Positions 34,115 through 43,064 are shown, counted from the stretch's first letter. The stretch: 64,000 bases of DNA from Anderseniella sp963759095 (GCA_963759095.1 CAVWYF010000004.1:1-64000), one strand, 5' to 3'. The notes: generated by a model not told the origin, from the sequence alone. Program-made: numbers and translations.

Positions 34115-34486
34115 TTACAGTATGCCCGTTTGACGCAGCTTGGCATCGAAGATTTCGCGGCTGCAGGTCTTTACGAGATAATCCGTTGCACCATGCCAGA
34201 TGGCATCGCCAACTGAACTGATATCGTCTGCGTCAGGACACATGATAACAACGGCATCTGACCCTGTACTGTGCCTGCGTAACTGGCGAATAAAGGCTGT
34301 TGCCCGGCGCGTGCCTACAAGAACAACGTCCGGCATGTCCGAAACGCACTGGGCAAAAGCGGCATCTTCGGTTTCTGCCTGAATGATATCGAAGCCGTGA
34401 CTGGCGAGATATCCTTGTGCACGGCCGCGCCACTCGGTGCTGTCGTCCACAACCAGGCATCGTGTCAGTTCGCAATGTCGCTTCAT
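34115..34486 (-). CDS. Single-domain pseudo-receiver (degenerate response regulator)
   Basis: A 123-residue stand-alone receiver domain. It retains the acidic pocket (CLVVDDSTEW, DD at residues 14-15) and the switch lysine (ATDYLVKT), but the phospho-acceptor position in MPDVVLVGTRRATAF has Gly instead of Asp and the Thr/Ser switch position (VVIMCPDAD) is Cys. It therefore probably cannot be phosphorylated and may act as a constitutive adaptor. AGGAG precedes the ATG. A perfect TTAA-N7-TTAA box lies about 60 bases upstream, suggesting CtrA control. Confidence 0.8.
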   Translation of the reverse strand: MKRHCELTRCLVVDDSTEWRGRAQGYLASHGFDIIQAETEDAAFAQCVSDMPDVVLVGTRRATAFIRQLRRHSTGSDAVVIMCPDADDISSVGDAIWHGATDYLVKTCSREIFDAKLRQTGIL

Positions 34487-34546
34487 TTTCGATCTCCTAG
34501 CTTGTCGCTAAGCCGTTCCCGTAATACGAGTCCTGCGCCCGGCAGG

Positions 34547-34561
34547 TTAATGAGAAGTTAA
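34547..34561. promoter_or_regulatory. CtrA-type box TTAA-N7-TTAA
   Basis: TTAATGAGAAGTTAA is an exact match to the alphaproteobacterial CtrA full consensus TTAA-N7-TTAA. It is 61 bases upstream of the pseudo-receiver ATG on the minus strand and about 270 bases from the divergent MaoC gene, so it more likely serves the former. Confidence 0.65.
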
Positions 34562-34833
34562 CCAACACCCCAAGCCGCGCGCACCGACGTTTTGTCAAAT
34601 AAAAACAGTCTGTTAGATTCAGCGTGTGAATCTCTTTGTGAATCACTTCAACCACTACATGAAGTCAAATTGAGACTCGTGATGCGACTCACTTCAGAAT
34701 CAAACACAACCCATGATTGCAAATGCCTGGGTTCAGCACGGAACACGACAAATATTTATAGATTGCCCGCGCGCCTTGCCTCGGTTAGCTGTTGGCACAT
34801 CCAAAACAGGCAAGCAGCAAACGGTACCCGATC

Positions 34834-35301
34834 ATGGCAGGCAAATGGTTTGATGAACTGGAAGACGGCTTTCAACTGGTGCATGAAGTGCGCCGCACAG
34901 TGACGGAAGCCGACAACATGCTGTTTTCCAACATGACGATGAACCCGCAGCCGCTGCACATTGACCATGATTTTGCTGCCAGGAGTGAATGGGGCCAGCC
35001 GCTGGTCAATTCCATGTTCACGCTGTCACTGGTCATCGGCATCTCCGTGCAGGAACTCACCCTGGGTACACTGGTTGCTCAATTGGGCATTACCGACGTC
35101 AAATTCCCTGCTCCGGTGTTTCACGGCGACACTATTCAGGTAAAAACCACGGTGGTTTCCCGCCGCGAAAGCAAGTCGCGCCCGGATGCCGGCATCGTCG
35201 AATTCAGGCATGAGGCGTTCAAACAGGACGGTACCCTGGTTGCTGAATGCGTTCGCCAGACTTTCATGCGGAAAAAGCCCGCAGACGCAGGAGCAGCCTG
35301 A
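34834..35301 (+). CDS. MaoC-like (R)-specific hydratase
   Basis: A 155-residue single hot-dog domain starting MAGKWFDELEDGFQLVHEVRRTVTEADNMLFSNMTMNPQPLHIDHDFA, with the catalytic Asp/His pair of MaoC hydratases (N-x-x-P-x-H-x-D, about residues 35-45), and the later FPAPVFHGDTIQVKTTV. It hydrates an enoyl-CoA. The ATG overlap with the CoA-lyase gene (TGATG) and the next gene make a small operon; the same pairing occurs for itaconyl-CoA hydratase plus citramalyl-CoA lyase and for mycobacterial Rv2499c/Rv2498c, so a C5-branched or beta-methyl dicarboxyl-CoA substrate is plausible (inference). Confidence 0.85.
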   Translation: MAGKWFDELEDGFQLVHEVRRTVTEADNMLFSNMTMNPQPLHIDHDFAARSEWGQPLVNSMFTLSLVIGISVQELTLGTLVAQLGITDVKFPAPVFHGDTIQVKTTVVSRRESKSRPDAGIVEFRHEAFKQDGTLVAECVRQTFMRKKPADAGAA

Positions 35302-36143
35302 TGCGTTCGTTGCTGTTTGTACCGGCCGACTCTGAACGCAAGATCGAAAAGGCGATGGCGTCCGGCGTGGATGTCGTCATCCTCGACCTGGAAGACTCAG
35401 TTGCCCCGCAAAACAAGCCTGCGGCACGGGCTCTTGCGGCAGAAACCCTTGAACGCGCCCGGTCAGGCCCGCAAATATATGTGCGCGTCAATGCACTAGA
35501 TACCGGTCTGACATCTGATGACGTAGCGGCTGTGTTGCCGGCTGGTCCGGATGGAATAATCCAGCCCAAAACCGAGACCGGCCAATGTGTTGAAAAGCTG
35601 GCCGGCATGGTTGGAACAGACATGCCGGTCATCGCCATTGCCACCGAAACCGCAAACGCCATGTTTGGCCTTAACACTTACTCGGACGTCACCGCCAACC
35701 TGCAGGGCATGGCTTGGGGAGCCGAAGACCTGTCGAATGAACTGGGCGCACAGGCCAACCGCACCGCTGACGGTCTCCTGACGGAACCGTATCGGCTTGC
35801 CCGGTCCCTGTGCCTGTTCGGCGCTCGCGCTGCCGGCGTTGAACCGGTCGACACGGTCTATGTGGATTTCCGAAATCAGGCCGGGCTGGAACGCGATTGC
35901 ATGGACGGGGTCCGCGACGGCTTTACCTGCAAGATGGCCATTCACCCGGCACAGGTTGACGTCATCAACCGCATTTTCACACCATCGGCGCAACAGGTTG
36001 CAGAAGCCCGCAGCATCATTGACGCCTTCGCCGGTGCCGGCAATGCCGGTGTGGTGGGCATAGACGGCAAGATGTTCGACATTCCGCATCTCAACCGGTC
36101 CCGCAAACTGCTGGACCGTGCCAAGGCCTACGGAGTTTCCTGA
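35301..36143 (+). CDS. HpcH/HpaI/CitE-type CoA-ester lyase
   Basis: A 280-residue TIM barrel of the CitE-like family: MRSLLFVPADSERKIEKAMASGVDVVILDLEDSVAP (metal Asp/Glu set), IYVRVNALDT, GIIQPKTETGQCVEKL, and IAIATETANAMFGL, plus MAWGAEDLSNELGA with the metal-binding Glu-Asp pair. No acyl-carrier or ATP-citrate fusion domain is present, so it acts on a CoA thioester by retro-aldol or Claisen cleavage. Start at 35301 chosen because MRSLLFVPADSERK is the conserved N-terminus and overlaps the MaoC stop; an 18-codon upstream frame is the MaoC shadow. Substrate inferred with its MaoC partner. Confidence 0.85.
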   Translation: MRSLLFVPADSERKIEKAMASGVDVVILDLEDSVAPQNKPAARALAAETLERARSGPQIYVRVNALDTGLTSDDVAAVLPAGPDGIIQPKTETGQCVEKLAGMVGTDMPVIAIATETANAMFGLNTYSDVTANLQGMAWGAEDLSNELGAQANRTADGLLTEPYRLARSLCLFGARAAGVEPVDTVYVDFRNQAGLERDCMDGVRDGFTCKMAIHPAQVDVINRIFTPSAQQVAEARSIIDAFAGAGNAGVVGIDGKMFDIPHLNRSRKLLDRAKAYGVS

Positions 36144-36145
36144 TA

Positions 36146-37279
36146 ATGCGGATTAGCGGGATCGAAGTCTTCATTTTGCGTGGACCTGAAATTGACCGCC
36201 CGCACTGGGTCAGCAATTTCACTGTACCGACCGCCAATGAGGTACTGGTGCGACTCCAGACGTCTGACGGTATCGAAGGGTTCGGACTTGCCACCAGTTA
36301 TACAAGTGCAGACCCCATTCTGGATGTATTTCGCAGTGGCATTGGCGACCTGATTGTCGGGGAAAATCCTTTGGCGCCGGAACGCCTGTACGAAAAACTG
36401 TTCGCACTCACCTCACAAAGGCTGGCGCACGAAAAGGGCTGGGGTCGCGAGGCGCTGGTGCGCATATCGTCAGCTGTCGACATTGCCTGCTGGGACATCA
36501 TGGGAAAGGCTGCCGGCCTGCCGCTGTATCAGTTGTTCGGCGGATATCGCGACGCCGTGCCTTATTATGTAACGTGCGCCTATTACCGCGATGGCAAGGA
36601 TCATGCAGAACTGCGCGCCGAGATCGAAAAACTGAAATCTGAAGGCCACACCGGCTTCAAGGCCAAGGTAGGCGGCCTGAGCCTGGCAGAAGACATCGCC
36701 CGGATGGAGATTGTCCGTGAAGTCATTGGCGATGACTGCGACCTGATGATCGACGTCAATCGTGCCTGGGATTTGCAGACAGCGACTGAGGCCGTCAGGC
36801 TGCTGGAGCCACTGCGCCCGCGCTGGCTGGAAGAACCGGTGCGCTGGGCTGATGACAGGCGGGAACTGAAAATACTGTCACTGCGCACCAGTATTCCATT
36901 ATCCGGCGGCGAAAGTGAAATCACCAGCTATGGCTGCCGCGCCTTGCTGGAAGAACAGGCAATCGGGATATTGCAGTTTGATGTGACCATGTTTGGCGGC
37001 TTTACCGAGGGCCGCAAGATGGCGGCGCTGTGTGAACTGAACCATGTTGAGGTCACTCCCCACCATGACTGCTTCATCCATGCCCCGCTTGTGGCATCGA
37101 CACCAGCCGGTGGATTTGTGGAAGCCTTCACCGATCCGGAACGCGACCCCTTGCAGGCTGAGCTTTATGAAAACCCGCCTAAAATGGCCAATGGCTGGAT
37201 GACGCTGAACGATGGCCCCGGACTTGGCCTGACCCTGTCCGAAGCCGCCATCACCAAATATGGCCAGCAGATCATCTAG
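36146..37279 (+). CDS. Mandelate racemase / muconate lactonising enolase-superfamily protein
   Basis: A 377-residue enolase-superfamily member. Capping domain first, then the barrel with KAKVGG (KxK-type base, about residue 172), LMIDVNRAW (metal Asp, about 197), WLEEPV (metal Glu), SGGESE (metal Glu) and TPHHDC (His base, about 298). The Lys plus His pair fits the MR subgroup, which dehydrates sugar acids or racemises hydroxyacids. It starts two bases after the lyase stop, so the three genes form one operon; it could generate or process an acid feeding the hydratase-lyase pair. Specific substrate unknown. Confidence 0.88.
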   Translation: MRISGIEVFILRGPEIDRPHWVSNFTVPTANEVLVRLQTSDGIEGFGLATSYTSADPILDVFRSGIGDLIVGENPLAPERLYEKLFALTSQRLAHEKGWGREALVRISSAVDIACWDIMGKAAGLPLYQLFGGYRDAVPYYVTCAYYRDGKDHAELRAEIEKLKSEGHTGFKAKVGGLSLAEDIARMEIVREVIGDDCDLMIDVNRAWDLQTATEAVRLLEPLRPRWLEEPVRWADDRRELKILSLRTSIPLSGGESEITSYGCRALLEEQAIGILQFDVTMFGGFTEGRKMAALCELNHVEVTPHHDCFIHAPLVASTPAGGFVEAFTDPERDPLQAELYENPPKMANGWMTLNDGPGLGLTLSEAAITKYGQQII

Positions 37280-37281
37280 GC

Positions 37282-37308
37282 TCTGTTGAGGTTAAATTGC
37301 ATCATCAT
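37282..37308. repeat. Solo end resembling the 44561 element
   Basis: CTCTGTTGAGGTTAAATTGCATCAT, just after the enolase-superfamily stop, closely resembles the terminal repeat of the element at 44561 (GAGATGAGGTTAAATCGGATCAT). No second end was seen, so it is probably a solo remnant. Confidence 0.4.
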
Positions 37309-37319
37309 CCCTTAAAGCC

Positions 37320-38738
37320 TTAATGCTGCCGGGCCTGACCCTGGTCAAATTGCTTGTCGAGAATTTCCCGCAACCTTAACAATGGTGCGTGATCTCGCAT
37401 CATGCCCAGTGGCACGCTGAAATGACCGCGTCGATATACAAACTGGTTTCCCGTCGGCACATTCCACTCGTCGATCAGCATCCGAGCGCTGTTATACGGC
37501 GTCACATTGTCATGGTCCCCGAGCACGGTCACAATATTCTCAGGCGGAATAACAGGCACGCCCTCCGCCTCAAATAACGGCATGTAACGCCTGATCAGGT
37601 CTGTGCGCCAACCATGGTCTATTGTCGCTTTTGCTATGCCCCAGACTTCGGCGAGCTTGCCATGAACAACGGCGTCTTCTATGTGTCCGCAATGGGTCAC
37701 CAGAAACGCTGCGTCCGGGCGCAGTCGTTCAGGCCAATAGCGTGCTTTGTCACAGATGATTTGAGATGTCATCGCGCCCAGGCTGCTGCCGCCGATGGCG
37801 ATCGGCGCATTGGTGGTGCGTCTTAGCCAGTCGATAATCACCGACCATTCCTGTGCTGCAGACGTGAACAGATCCAGTGCCCCCATCGGGGCCGTCGCAA
37901 TAAACTTCTCGCCCCCATACATGCCATCTGGAACCCGCCGTCCGTGCCAGGGAGCTTCCGGACGGACAACCCGGATGCCCATCTTCACCATCGCCTCGAC
38001 TTCGTCCACAAGGCCTCTCCAGTGGTCGAATTCCACGCAGATACCGTGCCCAAAAATCAACGTTGGCGCATTTTCTGCGCAAGCAGGTTCATAGACACGC
38101 GCAATCACCTGGTCGGTCATGCGCGGCGACGGCGAATTGAACCGCAACCAGTAATTCTGCCCTCCATCCTTGCTCTGCACGTGATGTGAAACTGTTATTT
38201 CCGGCATCGGTTCCGGCGGCGCAAACGCCTTGGCCGGATCAGACAGCAACGTGCCGTAGATTGCTTCTACATCCGTCGGTGACGGGATATGCCAGCGCAC
38301 CGGCTGCACGTCGTTGACAAGCCGCAACGGAATGAACATTCGGCGCAGATTGTTGTACCGGTTGCGGCAGGTGAGGCGCTCATGCTCGGCGTGTGACGCG
38401 GCCTCAGGCGAAGGTGCATTAGCGCCGAAGAAGACACTTTCCCATTCGTGCTCAATGCCCACCATGCGATGGCGAACGATTTCGAACTCATGGAGATTAC
38501 GGTTGACGCGCTCCGCCAGCCGTGGCGAAGGCGTAATGCCTGCGTTTTCAAAAAACCGGTCTACTGACCCTTCCGCAGCTCGCGCTACCGCCCACAATCG
38601 TGACAGGGGGAAAAACCAGTAGGCAACAGTGTTGAGTGCCACATAGTCAAACCACGGCCGGGCCACCAGGTTTCCCAGGGGCGTGCGCAAGGCTGCCACC
38701 AGAAGTTCCTGGGTAGATGGGCGCTGTAGTGTTTTCAT
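37320..38738 (-). CDS. Alpha/beta hydrolase, membrane-proximal N-terminus
   Basis: A 472-residue protein. Residues 1-190 are a poorly known, partly hydrophobic and helical region; residues 200-470 are an alpha/beta hydrolase with the oxyanion segment IFGHGICVEFDHWRGL, the nucleophile elbow IGGSSLGAMTSQ (Ser about residue 315), the acid in VLGDHDNVTP (about 420) and the catalytic His in YRRGHFSVPLG (about 447). All triad members are in place. It follows the acyltransferase gene by 13 bases on the same strand, suggesting joint lipid metabolism. Confidence 0.8.
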   Translation of the reverse strand: MKTLQRPSTQELLVAALRTPLGNLVARPWFDYVALNTVAYWFFPLSRLWAVARAAEGSVDRFFENAGITPSPRLAERVNRNLHEFEIVRHRMVGIEHEWESVFFGANAPSPEAASHAEHERLTCRNRYNNLRRMFIPLRLVNDVQPVRWHIPSPTDVEAIYGTLLSDPAKAFAPPEPMPEITVSHHVQSKDGGQNYWLRFNSPSPRMTDQVIARVYEPACAENAPTLIFGHGICVEFDHWRGLVDEVEAMVKMGIRVVRPEAPWHGRRVPDGMYGGEKFIATAPMGALDLFTSAAQEWSVIIDWLRRTTNAPIAIGGSSLGAMTSQIICDKARYWPERLRPDAAFLVTHCGHIEDAVVHGKLAEVWGIAKATIDHGWRTDLIRRYMPLFEAEGVPVIPPENIVTVLGDHDNVTPYNSARMLIDEWNVPTGNQFVYRRGHFSVPLGMMRDHAPLLRLREILDKQFDQGQARQH

Positions 38739-38751
38739 GAAACAGATGCCA

Positions 38752-40176
38752 TCATTCAGCCTCTAGCGAAGCACTCAGTTGAATTATTGAATTTGCATGA
38801 TACTGGAGCAGGTCTCGTTCGCCAGCGTACGGCTCAACATTGCCATGCCCGTTGATCGTTATCAAACCCAATCGGCACATCAGGTCAATGCCGTCTATGA
38901 TAGCCGTTTCTTCACCACCTTCCTTGATACCTGGATGCGCACCCTTCCCGCGCAGGTCTTCAAGTTCCTTCAGCGCCTTTTGCTGCAGTTGATTTCGGGT
39001 CATGGGCTCGTCTGTTGTCAGCAGCAACATCGCCAACAGAGGTACTGCCAGTACCGGTATCGTGTCGACAATCCTGTGGTGAAGTTCGTTACCCAACGCC
39101 TCGACTGCCGCGAACAATGGTTCGTGCTCAAGCGAGGCCAGAGATACATCATTCTGTCTCGACCAGTCGCGCAAGGATAGTGGTTCCCCGAAATTGGCAA
39201 CCGCCATGCCAAAGCCATGCCACCGCCGGGTGAGCTTGAGCCAGATCTGACGACAAGCAAAAACAAAAGTAGACCCAAGAACGAAACCGGCGCCTCTGCC
39301 GCGATAGTCGGTGTTCGCATTTGCGATCAACGTACGCTGTTCCACAACACGATCGAAGTTTGTCCCCACGGGAACAAAAACGATATCGGCGTCACCTGCC
39401 GGATCAAACCCTCTGCAGACATAGCTTAACAGGCCCAGTTTTGGCGCATTGACCATACCGTTTCGCGACAGCGCACCCTCGCTGAATATGGCGTGCGGCA
39501 CGCCAGCAGCGGTTGCCATCTGAACATACCGTCTCAGCACGACACGGTACACCGGATCGTCGAGGTTGCGGCGCAGAATATACGCTCCGGCAAGCCGCAA
39601 AACAGCCCTGAACGGCCAAACCCTGGCCCATTCACCCGCTCCGTAGGACAGCGCGGCTCTTCTCGACGCGAGATAGGTCACCAGGAGATAGTCCAGATTG
39701 CTCCGGTGATTGATGAAAAAGACAACAGATGTTTCTGGTGGCAATTCTTTTCGCGCCGCCTCATGCACCCAGCCAACCCTTACGTGATAAAAGTAACGCA
39801 GGAAGCGGCGGGCGATCCGATACCCCAGGTTGAAATAGATGTAAGGATTGAACGACGGCACGATCTCGCGGGCAAACGACACCACTTCCGCCATCACGCC
39901 ATCCCGGGTAACGCCACGCTCATCGGCGATCCGCGCAACGGTTGCAAGCACTTCAGGATCATAGACCAGGCGGTCAATGAGCACCTGGCGTTTGGTGAGT
40001 TGAAACAAGGGCAGTTTGAGATCGAAGCGCCTGTTGACATCGGAGATTGCCTTGTTCACGGACCGGCGCGCCATCCACCGCACTGCCGGGAGCAGGAAAT
40101 GGTTGACCACCGCCAACGTTGCCAGCACAACAGCAAGCACGGCAAACCAGGTAGGCAGAGTAATTGTTCCTGACAT
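38752..40176 (-). CDS. Short PlsB-like glycerol-3-phosphate / lipid acyltransferase
   Basis: 474 residues with one N-terminal membrane helix (TWFAVLAVVLATLAVVNHFLLPAV). The acyltransferase blocks are clear: VVFFINHRSNLDYLLVTYLA (HxxxxD variant, about residues 150-170), GAYILRRNLDDPVYRVVLRRY, HAIFSEGALSRNG, and FVPVGTNFDRV. PlsB of gammaproteobacteria is about 800 residues; this form lacks the long N-terminal domain. The C-terminal domain (TRNQLQQKALKELEDL) resembles PlsB tails. It acylates glycerol-3-phosphate or a lysolipid; the adjacent hydrolase may trim or recycle products. Co-transcription is inferred from 13-base spacing. Confidence 0.82.
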   Translation of the reverse strand: MSGTITLPTWFAVLAVVLATLAVVNHFLLPAVRWMARRSVNKAISDVNRRFDLKLPLFQLTKRQVLIDRLVYDPEVLATVARIADERGVTRDGVMAEVVSFAREIVPSFNPYIYFNLGYRIARRFLRYFYHVRVGWVHEAARKELPPETSVVFFINHRSNLDYLLVTYLASRRAALSYGAGEWARVWPFRAVLRLAGAYILRRNLDDPVYRVVLRRYVQMATAAGVPHAIFSEGALSRNGMVNAPKLGLLSYVCRGFDPAGDADIVFVPVGTNFDRVVEQRTLIANANTDYRGRGAGFVLGSTFVFACRQIWLKLTRRWHGFGMAVANFGEPLSLRDWSRQNDVSLASLEHEPLFAAVEALGNELHHRIVDTIPVLAVPLLAMLLLTTDEPMTRNQLQQKALKELEDLRGKGAHPGIKEGGEETAIIDGIDLMCRLGLITINGHGNVEPYAGERDLLQYHANSIIQLSASLEAE

Positions 40177-40389
40177 CTGTACGTCCGTTTAGGTCACATT
40201 CCGTCGCATCAGTTTGATTGTCATTGTCAGCTCGCTCTCCTCGATCCGCGAATTCATTGCCGACAGCATAGATCATGTTGTCGCGAATGTGCACCGCCTG
40301 ATCCAAGGCACCCACCAGCGTCGTATTAGAGGGCAATCATTGGCGACACGTCGGAAACAGTTTGCGCCCGTCAAACATGGAGTCACAAG

Positions 40390-40782
40390 ATGCCGGACAA
40401 GGTATCCAGTACAACGGTCTACTATGACGGGTCGTGCCCGTTGTGTGCTACTGAAATTCGCCACTACCACGATCAGGACAGCAACCACCAACTGGCTTTT
40501 GTCGATGTTTCCGGGACAGACGCCCTGCTGCCGGCCGATCTCAACCGGAAACAGGCCATGGCGCGATTCCACGTCATGTCCCGCGATGGAAGTCTGGTCG
40601 ATGGAGCAAGAGCGTTCGTGGAAGTCTGGGCAAGCCTGCCGAAATGGCGCTGGGCCGCCAGGGCCGCCACTTTGCCCGGTGCGATGCGCGCATTGGATAT
40701 GGCCTATTCCGCCTCGCTGTTGATCCGCCCGGCAATCTCCAGACTGTTTGGACGGCTCCAGAATTCAAAGCCGGGAAATTGA
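40390..40782 (+). CDS. DUF393 (DCC1-like) thiol-disulfide oxidoreductase family protein
   Basis: 130 residues with the family signature YYDGSCPLCATEIRHY near the N-terminus, including the DGxCxxC motif, a redox-like thioredoxin-fold pair. The C-terminal half carries LPGAMRALDMAYSASLLIRPAI, a hydrophobic helix set also typical. SD GGAG lies 10 bases before the ATG. It precedes an FeS-type photolyase by 110 bases, a frequent neighbourhood in alphaproteobacteria; a link to DNA repair or to iron-sulfur or light responses is inferred only from context. Confidence 0.88.
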   Translation: MPDKVSSTTVYYDGSCPLCATEIRHYHDQDSNHQLAFVDVSGTDALLPADLNRKQAMARFHVMSRDGSLVDGARAFVEVWASLPKWRWAARAATLPGAMRALDMAYSASLLIRPAISRLFGRLQNSKPGN

Positions 40783-40893
40783 ACCGGTATCACCTGAACA
40801 GTGGTTGGTGCAGGCATCTGATACACAGCTTCCGCCGACACCCGCAGCTTATTGATCCAAACTGAGTTTTCACACCAAGACAGGTCTACAGAA

Positions 40894-42444
40894 ATGCCGT
40901 GCGAAACGCTTGTGCTTGTACTTGGCGATCAGCTCTCGCTTAGCTCACCCGCCCTTGAGCGGGTGACAAGCGACAATGACAGAATACTGATGCTGGAAGT
41001 CAGGCAGGAGGCAGATTATGTGCCGCAGCACAAGATACGGCTGGTACTCTTCTTCTCGGCCATGCGCCATTTCTGCGGTGAACTTCGCGAACGTGGATAC
41101 CAAGTCGAATACCCGCAACTCGACGATCAGGAAAACCGGGGGTCAATAGAAGGCGAACTGGAGCGCTGGCTGGACAAACTGAATCCTGAACGCCTGGTTT
41201 GCGTTCAACCAGGCGATCACCGCGTTCAACTCATGATTACAAATGCGGCAGAAAAAACCGGCACCGATATCGAGTTTCTCGACGACACGCATTTCATGAC
41301 ATCGATCACCGCGTTCCGGGACTTCGCCAGCGAACGCAAGTCGTTGCTGATGGAGTATTTTTACCGGGACGTGAGGCGCAAGACCGGCATCTTGATGTCC
41401 GACAATCAACCGGTCGGCGGGCAATGGAATTTCGACCGGGACAATCGTGATGCTTTCGGAAAATCGGGCCCTCCCGATATCAAGGCGCCACGGCAGTTTG
41501 GCACGGATGACATCACCCGGCAGGTGATCGCCATGGTCGAAAAGCAGTTTCCTGATGCGCCGGGCCATCTGAAATACTTCGACTATCCGGTCACTCATGA
41601 CCAGGCGCGCGCCGCGCTGCGAGACTTTGTTGAGCATCGCCTGCACGGCTTTGGCCGCTACCAGGATGCCATGGCGATGGGTCGGCCTTACCTGTATCAC
41701 TCGCGTCTGTCGTCGGCCCTCAACATGCATCTGCTGGACCCGCGAGACGCAGTAGCGGCGGCTTTGGATGCCTTGGACGACGGCACGGCCGAACTCAACG
41801 CCGTGGAGGGGTTTGTCCGCCAGATCATTGGATGGCGGGAATTCGTACGCGGTGTTTACTGGACCCACATGCCCGGTTATGCAGACGCGAATGAGCTGGC
41901 CGCAGACCTGGAAATGCCGGAATTCATGTGGTCCGGCGAAACCGACATGATGTGCGTCCGTCAGTCGGTAGGGCAACTCGTTGATCACGCCTACGCCCAT
42001 CACATTCAACGCCTGATGGTGCTGGGTTTGTTTGCCCTGCTGCTCGGTGTGCGGCCCTACGATGTGCATCGCTGGCACATGTCCATGTATGTCGATGCAA
42101 TCGACTGGGTTTCCCTGCCCAACGTACTGGGCATGAGCCAATACGGCGATGGCGGCATCGTCGGCACCAAACCCTATGCAGCGTCGGGCAACTACATTTC
42201 CAGAATGAGCAACTACTGCGCCCACTGCCGGTTCAACCCCAAAAAGGCGACCGGCGATGACGCATGCCCCATAACAACCCTGTACTGGGATTTTCTGTCC
42301 CGCAATCGCAACAAACTCGGTTCCAACAGGCGCATGGGTTTCCAGTTCAACAACCTGGATCGAAAGGACGATGGCGAACGCCGTGAAATCCGCCAGGCTG
42401 CAGAAAAACTCAGGAACGAGTTCACACGGAAGACGTACCTGTAA
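40894..42444 (+). CDS. Cryptochrome/photolyase of the iron-sulfur (FeS-BCP) class
   Basis: This 516-residue flavoprotein belongs to the deoxyribodipyrimidine-photolyase-related family. N-terminal antenna domain: LVLVLGDQLSLSSPALE. FAD domain: YRDVRRKTGILM, RPYLYHSRLSSALNMHLLDP, IIGWREFVRGVYW, and HHIQRLMVLGLFALLLGVRPYDVHRWHMSMYVDAIDWVSLPNVLGMSQYGDGG. Four cysteines, in MMCVRQ, YCAHC and ACP, are positioned as the 4Fe-4S ligands of PhrB-type enzymes. These enzymes repair (6-4) photoproducts or act as cryptochromes. An open frame starts 14 codons earlier; homology favours MPCETLVLVLGDQL at 40894. Confidence 0.9.
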   Translation: MPCETLVLVLGDQLSLSSPALERVTSDNDRILMLEVRQEADYVPQHKIRLVLFFSAMRHFCGELRERGYQVEYPQLDDQENRGSIEGELERWLDKLNPERLVCVQPGDHRVQLMITNAAEKTGTDIEFLDDTHFMTSITAFRDFASERKSLLMEYFYRDVRRKTGILMSDNQPVGGQWNFDRDNRDAFGKSGPPDIKAPRQFGTDDITRQVIAMVEKQFPDAPGHLKYFDYPVTHDQARAALRDFVEHRLHGFGRYQDAMAMGRPYLYHSRLSSALNMHLLDPRDAVAAALDALDDGTAELNAVEGFVRQIIGWREFVRGVYWTHMPGYADANELAADLEMPEFMWSGETDMMCVRQSVGQLVDHAYAHHIQRLMVLGLFALLLGVRPYDVHRWHMSMYVDAIDWVSLPNVLGMSQYGDGGIVGTKPYAASGNYISRMSNYCAHCRFNPKKATGDDACPITTLYWDFLSRNRNKLGSNRRMGFQFNNLDRKDDGERREIRQAAEKLRNEFTRKTYL

Positions 42445-42452
42445 CCAATGCT

Positions 42453-43064
42453 CTAACCGGTCGCCAGGGCGTCGGACCAGACCCGATGGAGGCGGCGCAG
42501 CTTTTCAAAGCGCGATGGCGCGCGAAAGGTTTCCGCAGGGTCGCGAACCACACCGGCATTTTGCAGTATTCGCTGCAGTGTCCTGCGATGCATACCCAGA
42601 ATGGCAGCGGTCTTGGTTGTGTTGCGATCATTCTTCTCCCAGCGCGAAACGATGTGCTGCAGCCGGGCTTTGGTCGGACTCATCATTCTGGGAAGATTGT
42701 CCGGTTCGCGTTTGGCTGCACTCAGCAGAACGTGCTCCAGTTCTTCGACGCCCAGCGGTTTGACCAGGCAATCAGCGGCACCGGCGCGCGCCGCGCGGGC
42801 CGCAGTTGTAATATCGATGTACCCGCTGAGCATCACTACTTTGGAGGAGGGCGAAAGTTCGCGTACCAGGTCCAGCGCATCCAAACCGCTCTCGTCCTGA
42901 AGATGCACATCGATGACGGCAAAGTCAGGCCGGGCCGAAACAAGGCAATCCCGGATTTCTGCAATGCAGGAAGCCGAACAGATGGTATATCCGAGATTTT
43001 CCAGGTTTCTGCCGAGGACGCGAACGAAAGCAGCGTCATCGTCTATCAGCATGATTGATTTCAT
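42453..43064 (-). CDS. ActR/RegA-family response regulator
   Basis: About 203 residues: a receiver domain (IMLIDDDAAFVRVLGRNLENLG, phospho-acceptor in FAVIDVHLQDESGL, switch Lys in CLVKPLG) followed by a Fis-type helix-turn-helix (TKTAAILGMHRRTLQRILQNAG, about residues 147-168), the organisation of RegA/ActR redox regulators. The C-terminus is extended by about 35 residues past the HTH, longer than typical RegA. No RegB kinase is adjacent. Start placed at MKSIMLIDDD; ATG four codons earlier (MESPMKS) is also possible. It converges with the photolyase. Confidence 0.85.
   Translation of the reverse strand: MKSIMLIDDDAAFVRVLGRNLENLGYTICSASCIAEIRDCLVSARPDFAVIDVHLQDESGLDALDLVRELSPSSKVVMLSGYIDITTAARAARAGAADCLVKPLGVEELEHVLLSAAKREPDNLPRMMSPTKARLQHIVSRWEKNDRNTTKTAAILGMHRRTLQRILQNAGVVRDPAETFRAPSRFEKLRRLHRVWSDALATG

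Noticed and set aside
41143..42225. Minus-strand ORF (360 residues) opposite the photolyase
   Set aside because: Complete overlap with an unambiguous photolyase and no independent support.
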